The notes below the pieces were generated by a model, which saw nothing but the letters and a program-made list of their open reading frames with translations, was not told the origin of the DNA and did no database searches. A stretch of DNA of 64,000 nucleotides from an uncultured Prevotella sp. GTDB taxonomy: Bacteria > Bacteroidota > Bacteroidia > Bacteroidales > Bacteroidaceae. The stretch spans positions 31,958 to 95,957 of the forward strand of contig CAMJDL010000008.1 in assembly GCA_946404405.1 (NCBI GenBank), in the 5' to 3' direction. Of the stretch, positions 1 to 10,366 are shown in pieces (position 1 is the first letter of the stretch; each line of letters opens with the position of its first letter). Both the position numbers and the translations under genes were made by a program.

Positions 1-1
1 G

Positions 2-592
2 CGCAACTTCCCCTATCCATATATGACCGATATCCTGCGCCAGTTGACGGAAATGCCTCGTTTCCAGCAGGTTCAGACCACCGTTAGTCGAGCTGATGGC
101 TATAAGACGACAGATAAGAACCCCTATAAGCAGCATCCGCAGGATGGTCCGGCTACGTTCTCAAAGTACGACGCTCAGGGCCCATTGGTGGTACGCGTAT
201 TCAGTTTCTCTTATACGAAAGGCATTCCAGAGGACGAGTCGGGTAATGGTGGTGGCTATGTGTTCGACTGCCGATCAACCCACAACCCAGGCCGTTACGA
301 GCCGTATAAACAACTCACGGGTCTCGACGAGCCCGTCATCCGATTCCTGGAGGACGATGGTGAGATTCTGACGTTCCTCGACAGCGTCTATAAGTTGGCC
401 GACGCCCATGTACGCCGTTACATCCAGCGTGGTTTCACGTCATTGATGTTCTGCTTTGGCTGTACGGGTGGTCAGCATCGTTCTGTGTATAGTGCCCAGC
501 ACTTGGCCGAGCATATTCACGAGAAGTTCGGTATCGAGGTACGCATCTGTCATCGTGAACAAAAAATTACCCAGACGCTGAGCGCTGGGTAA
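2..592 (+). CDS. RapZ C-terminal-domain-like protein (5' truncated by window edge)
   Basis: Frame is open to the window start (RNFPYPYMTD...). Motifs VFDCRSTHNPGRYEPYKQLTGLD and FCFGCTGGQHRSVYSAQHLAEH match the RapZ/YvcJ C-terminal domain. Confidence 0.8.
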   Translation, partial: RNFPYPYMTDILRQLTEMPRFQQVQTTVSRADGYKTTDKNPYKQHPQDGPATFSKYDAQGPLVVRVFSFSYTKGIPEDESGNGGGYVFDCRSTHNPGRYEPYKQLTGLDEPVIRFLEDDGEILTFLDSVYKLADAHVRRYIQRGFTSLMFCFGCTGGQHRSVYSAQHLAEHIHEKFGIEVRICHREQKITQTLSAG

Positions 593-619
593 TCTTCCAA
601 TCGTTTATATGACTGACGC

Positions 620-3043
620 TTAGCGCCAGATGATCTTCTTTCCGTTCTGGATATATATTCTGCCAGCCTGAGGATTCGTCACCTTGTTGCCCATCAGGTC
701 GTAGATGTCTTTGGTAGCAAGGATATTGTTTTCGATGTTCTTGATACCAGTAGACATACCGATGATTGGTTCGATGTTCAGCGCTTTTGCAGTCATATTG
801 ATGGCCAGCTCGCTGCCGCTCACCTCTTCGGTCTTAGCGCCACTTAGTTTCCAACCCTTAATCTCCTGACCCTCAGGAACTGTGCCGGTAATCGTCAACT
901 GACGGTTGGCATAGTACTTGCCGTCGAATGTCTTGTTCGATACCTTAATACCGTTAATGGTAAGGGCAACGTCCTGTGCATTCTTATTGACGGTTAGTGC
1001 CACGGGTGAACCAAGTCCCCATTGGCTGCCAATGAACTTATAAAAGTTGTTAGGACGGCCTTCAACCCAATTCTTGGCATTGTTGAACTTGTTGGTGATG
1101 TCCTTGCGGTTGTCAGTTTGACCCCAACCGCCGCCCCAAGGCCAGCCACCGCCACCGCCGCCATTGTACTTGTCGCGGTGGGCTACGAATTCCTCCATAG
1201 CTTCTTCCATGATGAGGTCAATGGTTTCGCCAGTACCCTTACCATTCATGAAGTCGCCCATAAAGACACTACACTTGTCAATGAACAGGTTCAGAATGTC
1301 CTTGTCTTCCAACATGTTCTTGAGGAGACGTGTTGCCGGCTCTGTAAAGGCCCATGCGTTACTGCTGTCATAGCTTTGATTGTACAGCAACTTGATGGTG
1401 TTGTAGTCGTTCTGCCTGCCGTAGAGTCCAAGTCCGAAGTCGGTATCCTTGACAATTACACGCCAAATCTTTGGCAGACCAGATTTCTTGTCATCATCGT
1501 TGGGACGCCAGAATACGAGGTTATTGCCTGGGAAGTCAATATTGCCGTAGAAGAAGTTCAAGGCGATGACGTTCAGGTATTCGTTGACGTCCATCCATTG
1601 CTCATATTCTGCCAAAGTGTGGCCCTTCTCACTATAGAAAGTTTTGAATGCTTCATAGAAATCGGCGGTACCTTCCTTCAATTCCTCGATGAACATATCC
1701 TTGTTATTGACTTGCTCATGCGAGATCTCAACCATGTCGAGATCCTCAAGACCGTCGTAATTACTGTAGATGTTGTCCTCATTTGAACGCTCGCGAATGT
1801 TGAGCATACCCATATACTCACCATTGATGTATAGAACTGCCGTATGGCCTGCCTGCCAGTCAAGGTCTACGTGGCTTGCCATTGTGCGTTGGATAATGAG
1901 GTCGCGGAAATACAGGTCAGAGAAGTCATTGCCACCGTCGCGCAGAGAGAATGACTTGAATTCCGTAACGCCAGGCTTCTGGTCAGGGAAGAACTCGTAA
2001 GAAAAACGCTTCTTGTCGGGGTCAAAGCGCTTGTTGGCATAAAATACCATCGACTTCAACGCATTCGTACGTGACTGTCCACCCTGAATTCGAGTCTCGC
2101 TAAGCTGGTTGAAGACACTTGCCTCACCCTCAACAGGGAAGAACTCAATATTGACAGGACGACGCCAGTCGTGTGTCTTTTTGTCTTCCTTGCTATTGTT
2201 GTTGGCAAAAAGACCAATCTTTGAATCGTTCAGATACTTGTCGTCAGTTTGGACAGAGAAGATGGGAACCGTCATCGTTCTGGGATGGAAGATGTACGAC
2301 TGTGCGGTGCTGACGGGTGACAGCCAGCCGTCGCAGAACACCTTGGCACGAATAACCTTTGTATTGTTGATGCTAATGGCCTTCGAATATTTCGTTCCGT
2401 TAGCCTTTGGCTCACTACCGTCGGTGGTATAGACGATGTAGGCACCGTCGGGAGCTCCCTCGGGAAGACTCAGCGTGAGGTTCAGGGCTGTATTGCTCAC
2501 ACGACCATTCTCGCTGAATACCGGTGCACCCAAGATGTTTTTGGTGGTCTTGCCGCAGTTGGTTTTTCCTGGGGTAGGAGTAAGTTGGTAACCCCACTTG
2601 TCGGCACCATCAGTTTCACGACCGAAGGCAATATCGGGAGCTGGCATCTTCTTCAAGTCAGCAGGCAAACTGTCAACAACCTCCTTGTTCTTGAAAAGGT
2701 AAACCGTACAGCCCTTGCCTGACTCCAGACGGAAATCGGCATGCAGTCGATTGTCCTCTTTGCCTTCCTTGTCGCAATAGACGATAGCGTAACCTTTAGG
2801 AGCTATTGTCTTATCGGGTAACTGCCAGGCTTTCTTTTCTTTGTTTTTATTGCAAATCTTGTAGTCTTTAAGGTTGATGGTTGCATCGCTGGGGTTGTAT
2901 AATTCAACCCAAGAGTCAGGAAATTCCTTGATGTCGTCCATAAGGGTCTCGACATTCGACTGCATGATTTCGTTAATTTGCAGCGTTTGAGCCGTTGCAC
3001 TGCCACATAAAAGTGTGGCTACAATTAGAGTAAAAAATTTCAT
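620..3043 (-). CDS. Secreted CotH-kinase family protein with lamin-tail and chitobiase-type domains
   Basis: Signal peptide MKFFTLIVATLLCGSATAQ; lamin-tail-like LQINEIMQSN..WVELYNPSD; CotH-like IQGGQSRTN..KSMVFYANKRF and INGEYMGMLNIRERS; C-terminal IYDLMGNKV..GRIYIQNGKKI. Confidence 0.75.
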   Translation of the reverse strand: MKFFTLIVATLLCGSATAQTLQINEIMQSNVETLMDDIKEFPDSWVELYNPSDATINLKDYKICNKNKEKKAWQLPDKTIAPKGYAIVYCDKEGKEDNRLHADFRLESGKGCTVYLFKNKEVVDSLPADLKKMPAPDIAFGRETDGADKWGYQLTPTPGKTNCGKTTKNILGAPVFSENGRVSNTALNLTLSLPEGAPDGAYIVYTTDGSEPKANGTKYSKAISINNTKVIRAKVFCDGWLSPVSTAQSYIFHPRTMTVPIFSVQTDDKYLNDSKIGLFANNNSKEDKKTHDWRRPVNIEFFPVEGEASVFNQLSETRIQGGQSRTNALKSMVFYANKRFDPDKKRFSYEFFPDQKPGVTEFKSFSLRDGGNDFSDLYFRDLIIQRTMASHVDLDWQAGHTAVLYINGEYMGMLNIRERSNEDNIYSNYDGLEDLDMVEISHEQVNNKDMFIEELKEGTADFYEAFKTFYSEKGHTLAEYEQWMDVNEYLNVIALNFFYGNIDFPGNNLVFWRPNDDDKKSGLPKIWRVIVKDTDFGLGLYGRQNDYNTIKLLYNQSYDSSNAWAFTEPATRLLKNMLEDKDILNLFIDKCSVFMGDFMNGKGTGETIDLIMEEAMEEFVAHRDKYNGGGGGGWPWGGGWGQTDNRKDITNKFNNAKNWVEGRPNNFYKFIGSQWGLGSPVALTVNKNAQDVALTINGIKVSNKTFDGKYYANRQLTITGTVPEGQEIKGWKLSGAKTEEVSGSELAINMTAKALNIEPIIGMSTGIKNIENNILATKDIYDLMGNKVTNPQAGRIYIQNGKKIIWR

Positions 3044-3149
3044 GTTGGTTATGATTTTCTGAAAACTATCTGCAAAGTTATAAAATTATTCTAATTCTTA
3101 ATTCATAATTCTTATTTTTTTTGTAACTTTGCAACCCAAAGCAAAGAAT

Positions 3150-3902
3150 ATGAAACAAACGATGATATTGGCAGCGGGTCTTGGTACCCGTTTGAAACCC
3201 CTGACTGACACTATGCCGAAGGCGTTGGTGCCTGTTGGAGGCACGCCTTTGCTTGACATCAACATCCGTAAACTGCAATCGTATGGTTACGACCGTTTCA
3301 TAGTCAATATCCATCATTTTGCCCAGCAGATTGTCGACTATGTGGCCCAACAGGACTATGCACCGCTAGTTCATTTCAGCGACGAGACCGACGCCTTGCT
3401 TGAGACGGGCGGGGGACTGAAGAAGGCGCAGGACCTGTTCCGTTCCGACGAACCAATCCTTATTCATAATGTCGATATCTTGGATAATGTCGACTATGAT
3501 TGGTTTGCCCGTCAGCATCAGACCGACGAGGATGCCGTCTTGTTGGTCAGCCGTCGTCAGACCAAGCGCTATCTGCTCTTCGACAATGCGATGCACCTCA
3601 TGGGCTGGAAGAACATTGAGACGGGTGAAATCAAGAGTCCTTATGAGTATGTACGACGTACGGGTCTCTCGCAGCATGGCGAGGCACTGAACATGTTTGC
3701 TTTCTCAGGCATCCATTCGTTTTCGCCCCGTTTGTTCCCCCTTATGGATCGTTTCCCAGACCGTTTCAGTATTATCGACTTTTATCTCTCCGTGTGTCAT
3801 CGTTCACGCATCGTCGGACTTGTTAAGGACGACCTGCGACTGATGGACGTGGGCAAGCTCGACACATTGGATCAAGCAGAAAATTTCATTAAATCATTAT
3901 AA
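3150..3902 (+). CDS. Sugar-phosphate nucleotidyltransferase (NTP_transferase family)
   Basis: [34 protein letters not shown] at 3150 is preferred over the track's TTG at 3129, which lies in the TAACTTTG promoter. Confidence 0.85.
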   Translation: MKQTMILAAGLGTRLKPLTDTMPKALVPVGGTPLLDINIRKLQSYGYDRFIVNIHHFAQQIVDYVAQQDYAPLVHFSDETDALLETGGGLKKAQDLFRSDEPILIHNVDILDNVDYDWFARQHQTDEDAVLLVSRRQTKRYLLFDNAMHLMGWKNIETGEIKSPYEYVRRTGLSQHGEALNMFAFSGIHSFSPRLFPLMDRFPDRFSIIDFYLSVCHRSRIVGLVKDDLRLMDVGKLDTLDQAENFIKSL

Positions 3903-3907
3903 TTACA

Positions 3908-5449
3908 ATGCAAAAGATTATTATTCTCGATTTCGGTTCGCAAACCACACAGCTCATTGGCCGTCGTGTGCGCGAGCTCGACACCTTTTGCGAGATTATG
4001 CCTTACAACAAGTTCCCCAAGGACGACCCTGAGGTCATTGGTGTCATCCTGAGTGGTTCGCCCTACTCAGTACACGACCCTGAGGCCTTCAAGGTAGACC
4101 TGAGCCAGTTTGTTGGTCGTTTGCCAGTCTTGGGTATCTGCTATGGCGCTCAGTTCATCTCGCACACCCTGGGTGGTAAGGTGGAAAAGGCTGACTCTCG
4201 CGAGTATGGACGTGCCAACCTTCAGACGGTGGACACCACGAATCCTCTTTTCAAGGGCTTCGAGCAGAACTCGCAGGTGTGGATGTCGCATGGTGACACC
4301 ATCACCGCTATCCCTGGCGATTTCAAGGTTATTGGCTCTACAGCTGATGTCACCAATGCTGCTTTCGCCAGCACCACGCAACCTGTTTGGGCTGTTCAGT
4401 TCCATCCTGAGGTGTATCACACTTTGCAGGGTAAGACCTTGCTAAAGAACTTTGTCGTTGACATCTGCGGAAGCCGTCAGGAGTGGAGTGCTGCTTCGTT
4501 TGTCGATAGTACCGTTGCCGAGCTGAAAGCTCAACTGGGACAGGATCGTGTCATCTTAGGTCTCTCTGGTGGTGTCGACAGTTCTGTTGCTGCCGTACTT
4601 TTGAATCGCGCCATTGGTCAGAACCTCACGTGTATATTCGTTGATCACGGTATGCTGCGTAAAAATGAGTTCACACAGGTGATGGACGACTATCGTTGCC
4701 TGGGCCTGAATGTCATTGGTGTTGATGCCAGCGAGAAGTTCTTCTCTGACCTTGCCGGCGTTACCGATCCTGAGCAGAAACGTAAGATTATAGGTCGCGA
4801 CTTTGTTGAGGTGTTTAATGCTGAGGCTAAGAAGATTACGGATGCCAAATGGTTGGCACAGGGCACTATCTATCCTGATCGTATCGAATCGCTGAATATT
4901 ACGGGTAAAGTCATTAAGAGTCACCATAACGTTGGTGGTCTGCCCAAGGAGATGCACCTCCAGTTGTGCGAGCCCCTGAAGTGGCTGTTCAAGGACGAGG
5001 TTCGTCGTGTCGGTCGTCAGTTGGGTATGCCCGAGCACTTGATTACCCGTCACCCCTTCCCTGGTCCTGGCTTGGCTGTGCGTATCTTAGGCGACATCAC
5101 GCCTGAAAAGGTACGTATTCTTCAGGATGCCGACGATATCTATGTTCGTGGCCTCCGTGAATATGTCGATACTGATGGTGATACATTATATAATAAGGTA
5201 TGGCAGGCAGGTGCCATCTTGCTTTCTACCGTCCGCTCTGTGGGCGTGATGGGCGACGAGCGCACCTATGAGCACCCCGTAGCATTACGTGCCGTCACTT
5301 CGACAGATGCCATGACGGCTGACTGGGCTCATCTGCCTTACGACTTCATGGCCAAGGTGTCTAACGAGATAATCAATAAGGTACGTGGCGTCAACCGCGT
5401 CTGCTACGATATCTCGTCAAAGCCACCCGCAACTATAGAATGGGAATGA
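3908..5449 (+). CDS. guaA: GMP synthase (glutamine-hydrolysing)
   Basis: Class I GATase motif GICYGAQ, PP-loop [17 protein letters not shown]-terminus [15 protein letters not shown]. Confidence 0.97.
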   Translation: MQKIIILDFGSQTTQLIGRRVRELDTFCEIMPYNKFPKDDPEVIGVILSGSPYSVHDPEAFKVDLSQFVGRLPVLGICYGAQFISHTLGGKVEKADSREYGRANLQTVDTTNPLFKGFEQNSQVWMSHGDTITAIPGDFKVIGSTADVTNAAFASTTQPVWAVQFHPEVYHTLQGKTLLKNFVVDICGSRQEWSAASFVDSTVAELKAQLGQDRVILGLSGGVDSSVAAVLLNRAIGQNLTCIFVDHGMLRKNEFTQVMDDYRCLGLNVIGVDASEKFFSDLAGVTDPEQKRKIIGRDFVEVFNAEAKKITDAKWLAQGTIYPDRIESLNITGKVIKSHHNVGGLPKEMHLQLCEPLKWLFKDEVRRVGRQLGMPEHLITRHPFPGPGLAVRILGDITPEKVRILQDADDIYVRGLREYVDTDGDTLYNKVWQAGAILLSTVRSVGVMGDERTYEHPVALRAVTSTDAMTADWAHLPYDFMAKVSNEIINKVRGVNRVCYDISSKPPATIEWE

Positions 5450-5451
5450 TA

Positions 5452-5976
5452 TTAGTTTCCCAGTAGTTCGTCGAGATAATCGTAGAACTCTGGGGCTTCT
5501 CCGACAATCGTCTTCAGCACCTTTCCGTCAGGTGCGAGGACGATTTTTGTTGGGAAACCTTTAATCTTATAATTCTCAAGCACATTTGACTCCTTAGGCA
5601 CGTAGACGTGCTTCCAAGGCAGTTCGTATTTCATGACGGCAGCCTTCCATTTCTCTTCGGTGTCGCGACAGTCCATACCGATAATTTCCATTTTATCCTT
5701 GTACTTCTCGTAGTATTTCTTCATGTCGGGGATTCCCCTGATGCACCAAATGCACCACGATCCCCAGAAGTCGAGAACTAAGTACTTGCCACGTTGTTTC
5801 GATAGCGTAAAGGGCTTGCCGTTGATGTCGTTCAGTGTGAAGTCAGGGGCCTGAACATTGTTCTTCGTCAAGTTACGCTGGCTCTGTTGGTTGCGCTGTA
5901 GCTCTTGAGCAGAGGCGTTTGTTGTGCCGCAAATAATGAGGATGGCGACAAGCATCCGGATGATCATCTGATTCAT
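5452..5976 (-). CDS. TlpA-like thioredoxin-fold protein
   Basis: APDFTLNDINGKPFTLSKQRGKYLVLDFWGSWCIWC. Upstream in-frame start overlaps a TATTTTTG promoter box, so the ATG near 5976 is preferred. Confidence 0.85.
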   Translation of the reverse strand: MNQMIIRMLVAILIICGTTNASAQELQRNQQSQRNLTKNNVQAPDFTLNDINGKPFTLSKQRGKYLVLDFWGSWCIWCIRGIPDMKKYYEKYKDKMEIIGMDCRDTEEKWKAAVMKYELPWKHVYVPKESNVLENYKIKGFPTKIVLAPDGKVLKTIVGEAPEFYDYLDELLGN

Positions 5977-6079
5977 ATACATTAAATTTTCTTGCAAAAA
6001 TAGTCATTATCCTGAAAATATCCAAATATATTTGGTATTTTATTCGGTTTGCATTATCTTTGTCGCCATTATGAATCGT

Positions 6080-6607
6080 ATGAAAAATTATATTGGGATA
6101 TTTGCCTTGGCGATAGCGGTACTGTCGTGTAAGGGTAGGGCAAGTGATGCGAAACCGGAGCAAGTGGATACTGTGGTGACCATTCAGGATAAGGCACCTG
6201 CGGTAGAAGCAAAAGTTGCTAAGGCAGAGAAAAAGGCTGACGCTGACGATGGCTTTCCTTCGACCTACGAGCAGCCAAAGGGTAGGGTACTGGATGTACT
6301 GAAAGACTACAATGCCCACATGTCCGACTATAATGCTACGGGTGTGGAAGCATTGGGTATGGGCTCCCAAGGAAACCGTGTGTTGCTGAACTTCAGCGTA
6401 TCGGATATCGGATTCAACTTGTCCGACAAAGCAAAGGTGAAAAAGCTGGCTCGTGATCTTATCAAGGCTATGCCGATAGACCGACAAACAGCATGGCGTT
6501 GCATACCTGACGAGGGTTACGAATTGATGGTAACCTTCGTAGGTAGGCAGTCAAGCAAGATCGTCTCGGTGGTGTTTACCAAAGAAGAATTGAAGGAAAT
6601 GTTATAA
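6080..6607 (+). CDS. Hypothetical lipoprotein
   Basis: Lipobox-like MKNYIGIFALAIAVLSCKG; promoter TATCTTTG just upstream. Confidence 0.6.
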   Translation: MKNYIGIFALAIAVLSCKGRASDAKPEQVDTVVTIQDKAPAVEAKVAKAEKKADADDGFPSTYEQPKGRVLDVLKDYNAHMSDYNATGVEALGMGSQGNRVLLNFSVSDIGFNLSDKAKVKKLARDLIKAMPIDRQTAWRCIPDEGYELMVTFVGRQSSKIVSVVFTKEELKEML

Positions 6608-6628
6608 ATGGCGTGCGCAACGCTTCAT

Positions 6629-8470
6629 TCAATTCCTAACCACAACCTTACGTGAGATGACGGCACCGTCTTCTGCACGACTGACAGCAATGCAGGGGCC
6701 TTGGGCTTGTTGTGATGTCAGACGCATGCCGCTGATAGAGTAGAGGTCGGTAGAGACGGCATGTGTAGCAGCGTGCAGCGTTTTGATGGCTGTTGCGTTA
6801 CCACCCATGCCCGATGGAGCCTCGGGATTGACGGTGATGCAAAGTTTGTCTATGCAGGCACCATCTTCACGTCCGCCAATGACCAGTTTGTGCTGGCCAG
6901 CCTGCAGGGCTTTGCTGCCAATGAGTTTCCAGTCCCATCCGCTAGTCACGATGCCGTTGGCAAAGCGGTTGTTGTCGAGTGCTTCGTCGATGCCCCAATA
7001 GTAGCTGTCGTCATCGTATGACGGACAATTCACGCGCGCATATATATAATAGGTAGCGGCCTTCTCTGCCTTGAAGGAGGTGGCCAACATGTAGATGCTG
7101 TCAGTCGGTGCGGGGACGGTCTGTGTCACCGTCTTCAGATACTTGCCGCCAGAGGCTGTGGCGTCGGAGACCAGTTGGAAGGCTTTGCCAACGGTATTGG
7201 TACGCAGGCTTTCGGCCTCAATCCATACGGCAGCGTCATCGTAGGGCTCTTCAGGGTCTTCTGCATTTGACACGGGGTCGGTCTTGGTAAAGAGGCTCAG
7301 GTCTATGCAGCCACCCATTGTCTCGTAACCCTTGGCATTGAGGTGCAGCCAGTCGTTCTCGAATAGGAACTGCGACTGCATGGCGATGGTATCCTCAGGA
7401 TTGCGTACAGCCTTGTCAAAGTCGATAACGCCATCGAGCATCTTCGTGGTACGAACCCACTGGTTGATAGCGCTACGCCCTTTCTCATGGTCAACTGAAT
7501 AGTAGTTGTTTCCCTTAAACGGGGTAATAGTGGCTCCAAAGACGTAGATACCCTTTTGGTGAGCCTCACGGATAATCTGCTTATAGACGTCGATGATGCG
7601 CTTGGCCGTCTGCACACCGTTCTGTGCACCACCCAAGTCGTTGACAGCCTCGAAGAGGATAATCCACTTCACACCCTCCTGTCCTAACAAGTCGCGCTGA
7701 TAACGGCTTGAGCCCGTAGGACCTAAGCCGCCAGCCAGTACGCAGTTACCACCAATACCCATATTAAGCACACCTACCTGACTGGTTGGGGTGTTGGCCA
7801 GCAGACGACGTGACAAGACATCGGCCCAACGGTTCTGTTCGTTGGTTGTTGAACCACGTCCGTCAGTAATCGAGTTGCCTAAGATGGCTACAGCACCAGC
7901 TGTCTCAGGTGCTTCCACCTCCAAGGCCAGGATATTGTACCAGTGGTCAGTCTTTGTGGCACCGCTGAAGTCGGTAGTGTTGCCTGCCTTCAGATATGAT
8001 GTCGTACGCGAGCCAGGATGTCCGCTGACACTCGTCGACGATGCAGAGCCATAGTGAATGGTGATGGCCACGTTCTGGCGACCGTCCAGTTTGAAGTTAA
8101 CAGCATCTGATACGGCCTTGCCCTTTGCTGGCATCGTAACACCAGCCTTGCCGTTAAAGGTCAGGCTGACAGTTGATGACTCGTCAATCTCGCTGCTGCT
8201 GCCTGATGTCTTGGCATAGGCCAGTTCTACAGCCTTGATTTCCGTACTGCCCGTGCTAAACTCATTGGTCAGCTTCAGGCGTACCTTCTCGCCACCTATC
8301 GATACCTGCACAATCTGGCGCAGCGAGTTGTTGCCCAGTCCGGGCGACGGGGGATTATTGTTGTTCTCAACCAATTGTGGGGCTGTTCCCCATGTGCCTA
8401 CCCAGTGGTTGTCGGCAAACGCGATAGTTGCCGTCATCAGGCAGACCATCATCAATACTGTTTTCTTCAT
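6629..8470 (-). CDS. Secreted SGNH/GDSL hydrolase with C-terminal carbohydrate-binding-like region
   Basis: Signal peptide; VAILGNSITDGRGS, GIGGN and DWLHLNAKGYE blocks of the SGNH family. Confidence 0.8.
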   Translation of the reverse strand: MKKTVLMMVCLMTATIAFADNHWVGTWGTAPQLVENNNNPPSPGLGNNSLRQIVQVSIGGEKVRLKLTNEFSTGSTEIKAVELAYAKTSGSSSEIDESSTVSLTFNGKAGVTMPAKGKAVSDAVNFKLDGRQNVAITIHYGSASSTSVSGHPGSRTTSYLKAGNTTDFSGATKTDHWYNILALEVEAPETAGAVAILGNSITDGRGSTTNEQNRWADVLSRRLLANTPTSQVGVLNMGIGGNCVLAGGLGPTGSSRYQRDLLGQEGVKWIILFEAVNDLGGAQNGVQTAKRIIDVYKQIIREAHQKGIYVFGATITPFKGNNYYSVDHEKGRSAINQWVRTTKMLDGVIDFDKAVRNPEDTIAMQSQFLFENDWLHLNAKGYETMGGCIDLSLFTKTDPVSNAEDPEEPYDDAAVWIEAESLRTNTVGKAFQLVSDATASGGKYLKTVTQTVPAPTDSIYMLATSFKAEKAATYYIYARVNCPSYDDDSYYWGIDEALDNNRFANGIVTSGWDWKLIGSKALQAGQHKLVIGGREDGACIDKLCITVNPEAPSGMGGNATAIKTLHAATHAVSTDLYSISGMRLTSQQAQGPCIAVSRAEDGAVISRKVVVRN

Positions 8471-8510
8471 TGTTTTATGTCTTTAAGTTCTATTATAGTC
8501 TTCAATATCT

Positions 8511-10217
8511 TTATGCTACGATTTCGCGTGCACGAGCCAGTGCAAGGTCGATATGGTTGCAGATGTTCTCCTCGCCCAGCAACTCCTGGAAGTTGTTGCG
8601 CTTCAGTACGCTTTCTACCTTCGGATTAACGCCTGAGAGGACAACGGTGATGCCTTCCTTTTGACTCATGCGGCACATGTTTTCAAGGTTGTGAAGTCCT
8701 GTTGAGTCAATGAACGGTACCTTACGCATGCGGATGACGCGCACCTTCGGGCGTTTGCCGTAACGTGCCATGATGTCCTCGAAACGGGTACCGGCACCAA
8801 AGAAGAACGGGCCGTTGATTTCGTACACCTCTACCTCCTTAGGGATGGTCAGGTGCTCCAAGTTACCACGCTCCATATCGGCATCTTCGTTCAGGTCTAT
8901 CTCGTTGAGTACGGCATGTACCTCTGTAGTCTCAGCCATGCGACGCATAAAGAGCAGACAGGCGCAGATAAGTCCGAACTCGATGGCAACGGTCAGGTCG
9001 AAGATGATGGTCAGGAAGAACGTCAGCAACAGCACGGTGACATCGCTCTTCGGATTACGACGCGCCATAGCCAGGAACGAACGCCAACCACTCATGCCGT
9101 AAGCCACCACCACCAGCACACCAGCCAGACAAGCCATCGGAATGTACTGTGCCAGAGGCATCAGGAACAGGAATATCAACAGCAGAACGATGGCATGGAT
9201 GATGCCTGCGATGGGCGTGCGACCGCCATTGTTGATGTTGGTCATGGTGCGGGCAATGGCACCAGTGGCAGGAATACCGCCAAAGATGGGCGATACGATA
9301 TTGGCAATACCCTGTCCGATAAGCTCTGTGTTCGAATTGTGGTGGTCGCCGATAACACCGTCAGCCACCGTTGCTGACAGCAGCGACTCGATAGCACCCA
9401 GCACGGCAATGGTTACGGCAGGACCAACCAGTCCCTTAATGGTCTCCCACGTCAGGTCGGGTACGACTGCACCAGGCAATGTGGAGTTGATGCTGAAACG
9501 GTCGCCAATGGTCTCAATACTGGTCACACCGGCATACTGCTTCAATAGCAGAGCTGCAACGGTCATGACGATGATAGCTACCAGAGAGCCCGGCAGAGCC
9601 TTGAGCGGTGACAGGTGGAATAGGCGTGCCAGCATAGGCCATGAGGCGATGATAGCAACGCTGCCAATACCCACAATGGTGCTCCACATGTCTATATTAC
9701 CTATATTATATATATAGGCGCCCCATTTCTCGATGAAGTCGGCAGGCACGCTGCTCATCTCCATACCCAGCAAGTCCTTGACCTGCGTGGTGAAGATGGT
9801 AACCGCAATACCGCTAGTGAATCCTACCACAATAGGGTAGGGAATGTACTTGATAATAGTACCCAGACGCAGCACGCCCAACAGGATGAGGAACACACCT
9901 GCCATCAGCGTGGCTATGGTCAGTCCCGTAATGCCATACTGGCTGATGATGCCTGCAACGATGACGATGAAGGCACCTGTTGGTCCGCCAATCTGTACTT
10001 TTGAACCACCGAACAGTGAAATCATGAGTCCGGCAACAATAGCGGTGATGATACCCTTCTCGGGCGACACACCACTTGCTATACCAAAGGCAATAGCCAA
10101 TGGCAATGCTACGATACCTACAATGACGCCAGCCATCAGGTCGGCAGTGAACGTCTTGCGGTCGTAATGTTTGATAGCCGATAAGAATTTCGGCTTGAAA
10201 TCTAATGTCTTTTCCAT
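8511..10217 (-). CDS. SulP-family anion permease with C-terminal STAS domain
   Basis: FTADLMAGVIVGIVALPLAIAFGIASGVSPEKGI; STAS VRVIRMRKVPFIDSTGLHNLE. Confidence 0.92.
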   Translation of the reverse strand: MEKTLDFKPKFLSAIKHYDRKTFTADLMAGVIVGIVALPLAIAFGIASGVSPEKGIITAIVAGLMISLFGGSKVQIGGPTGAFIVIVAGIISQYGITGLTIATLMAGVFLILLGVLRLGTIIKYIPYPIVVGFTSGIAVTIFTTQVKDLLGMEMSSVPADFIEKWGAYIYNIGNIDMWSTIVGIGSVAIIASWPMLARLFHLSPLKALPGSLVAIIVMTVAALLLKQYAGVTSIETIGDRFSINSTLPGAVVPDLTWETIKGLVGPAVTIAVLGAIESLLSATVADGVIGDHHNSNTELIGQGIANIVSPIFGGIPATGAIARTMTNINNGGRTPIAGIIHAIVLLLIFLFLMPLAQYIPMACLAGVLVVVAYGMSGWRSFLAMARRNPKSDVTVLLLTFFLTIIFDLTVAIEFGLICACLLFMRRMAETTEVHAVLNEIDLNEDADMERGNLEHLTIPKEVEVYEINGPFFFGAGTRFEDIMARYGKRPKVRVIRMRKVPFIDSTGLHNLENMCRMSQKEGITVVLSGVNPKVESVLKRNNFQELLGEENICNHIDLALARAREIVA

Positions 10218-10366
10218 CTATATTATCCTAAAAAAACGATTTTCGACTGCAAAGGTACGAATAAGTGCAGAAAGTACAAAATTTTAAGCGATTTTTCCGA
10301 AATTTCTTGGTATTTATCAAGGAAGTTAATATCTTTGCAAATTGAAGAGTATTAAAGTTGTAACCT

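Noticed and set aside
1022-1786. 254-aa plus ORF antisense to the CotH gene, and similar long antisense ORFs elsewhere (e.g. 10691-11506, 45550-46497, 4556-5053)
   Set aside because: Antisense of well-supported genes; composition mirrors the opposite-strand codon bias and has no family motifs.
3129-3149. TTG start for the nucleotidyltransferase as in the ORF track
   Set aside because: These bases form the TAACTTTG promoter box; ATG at 3150 begins the conserved [14 protein letters not shown].
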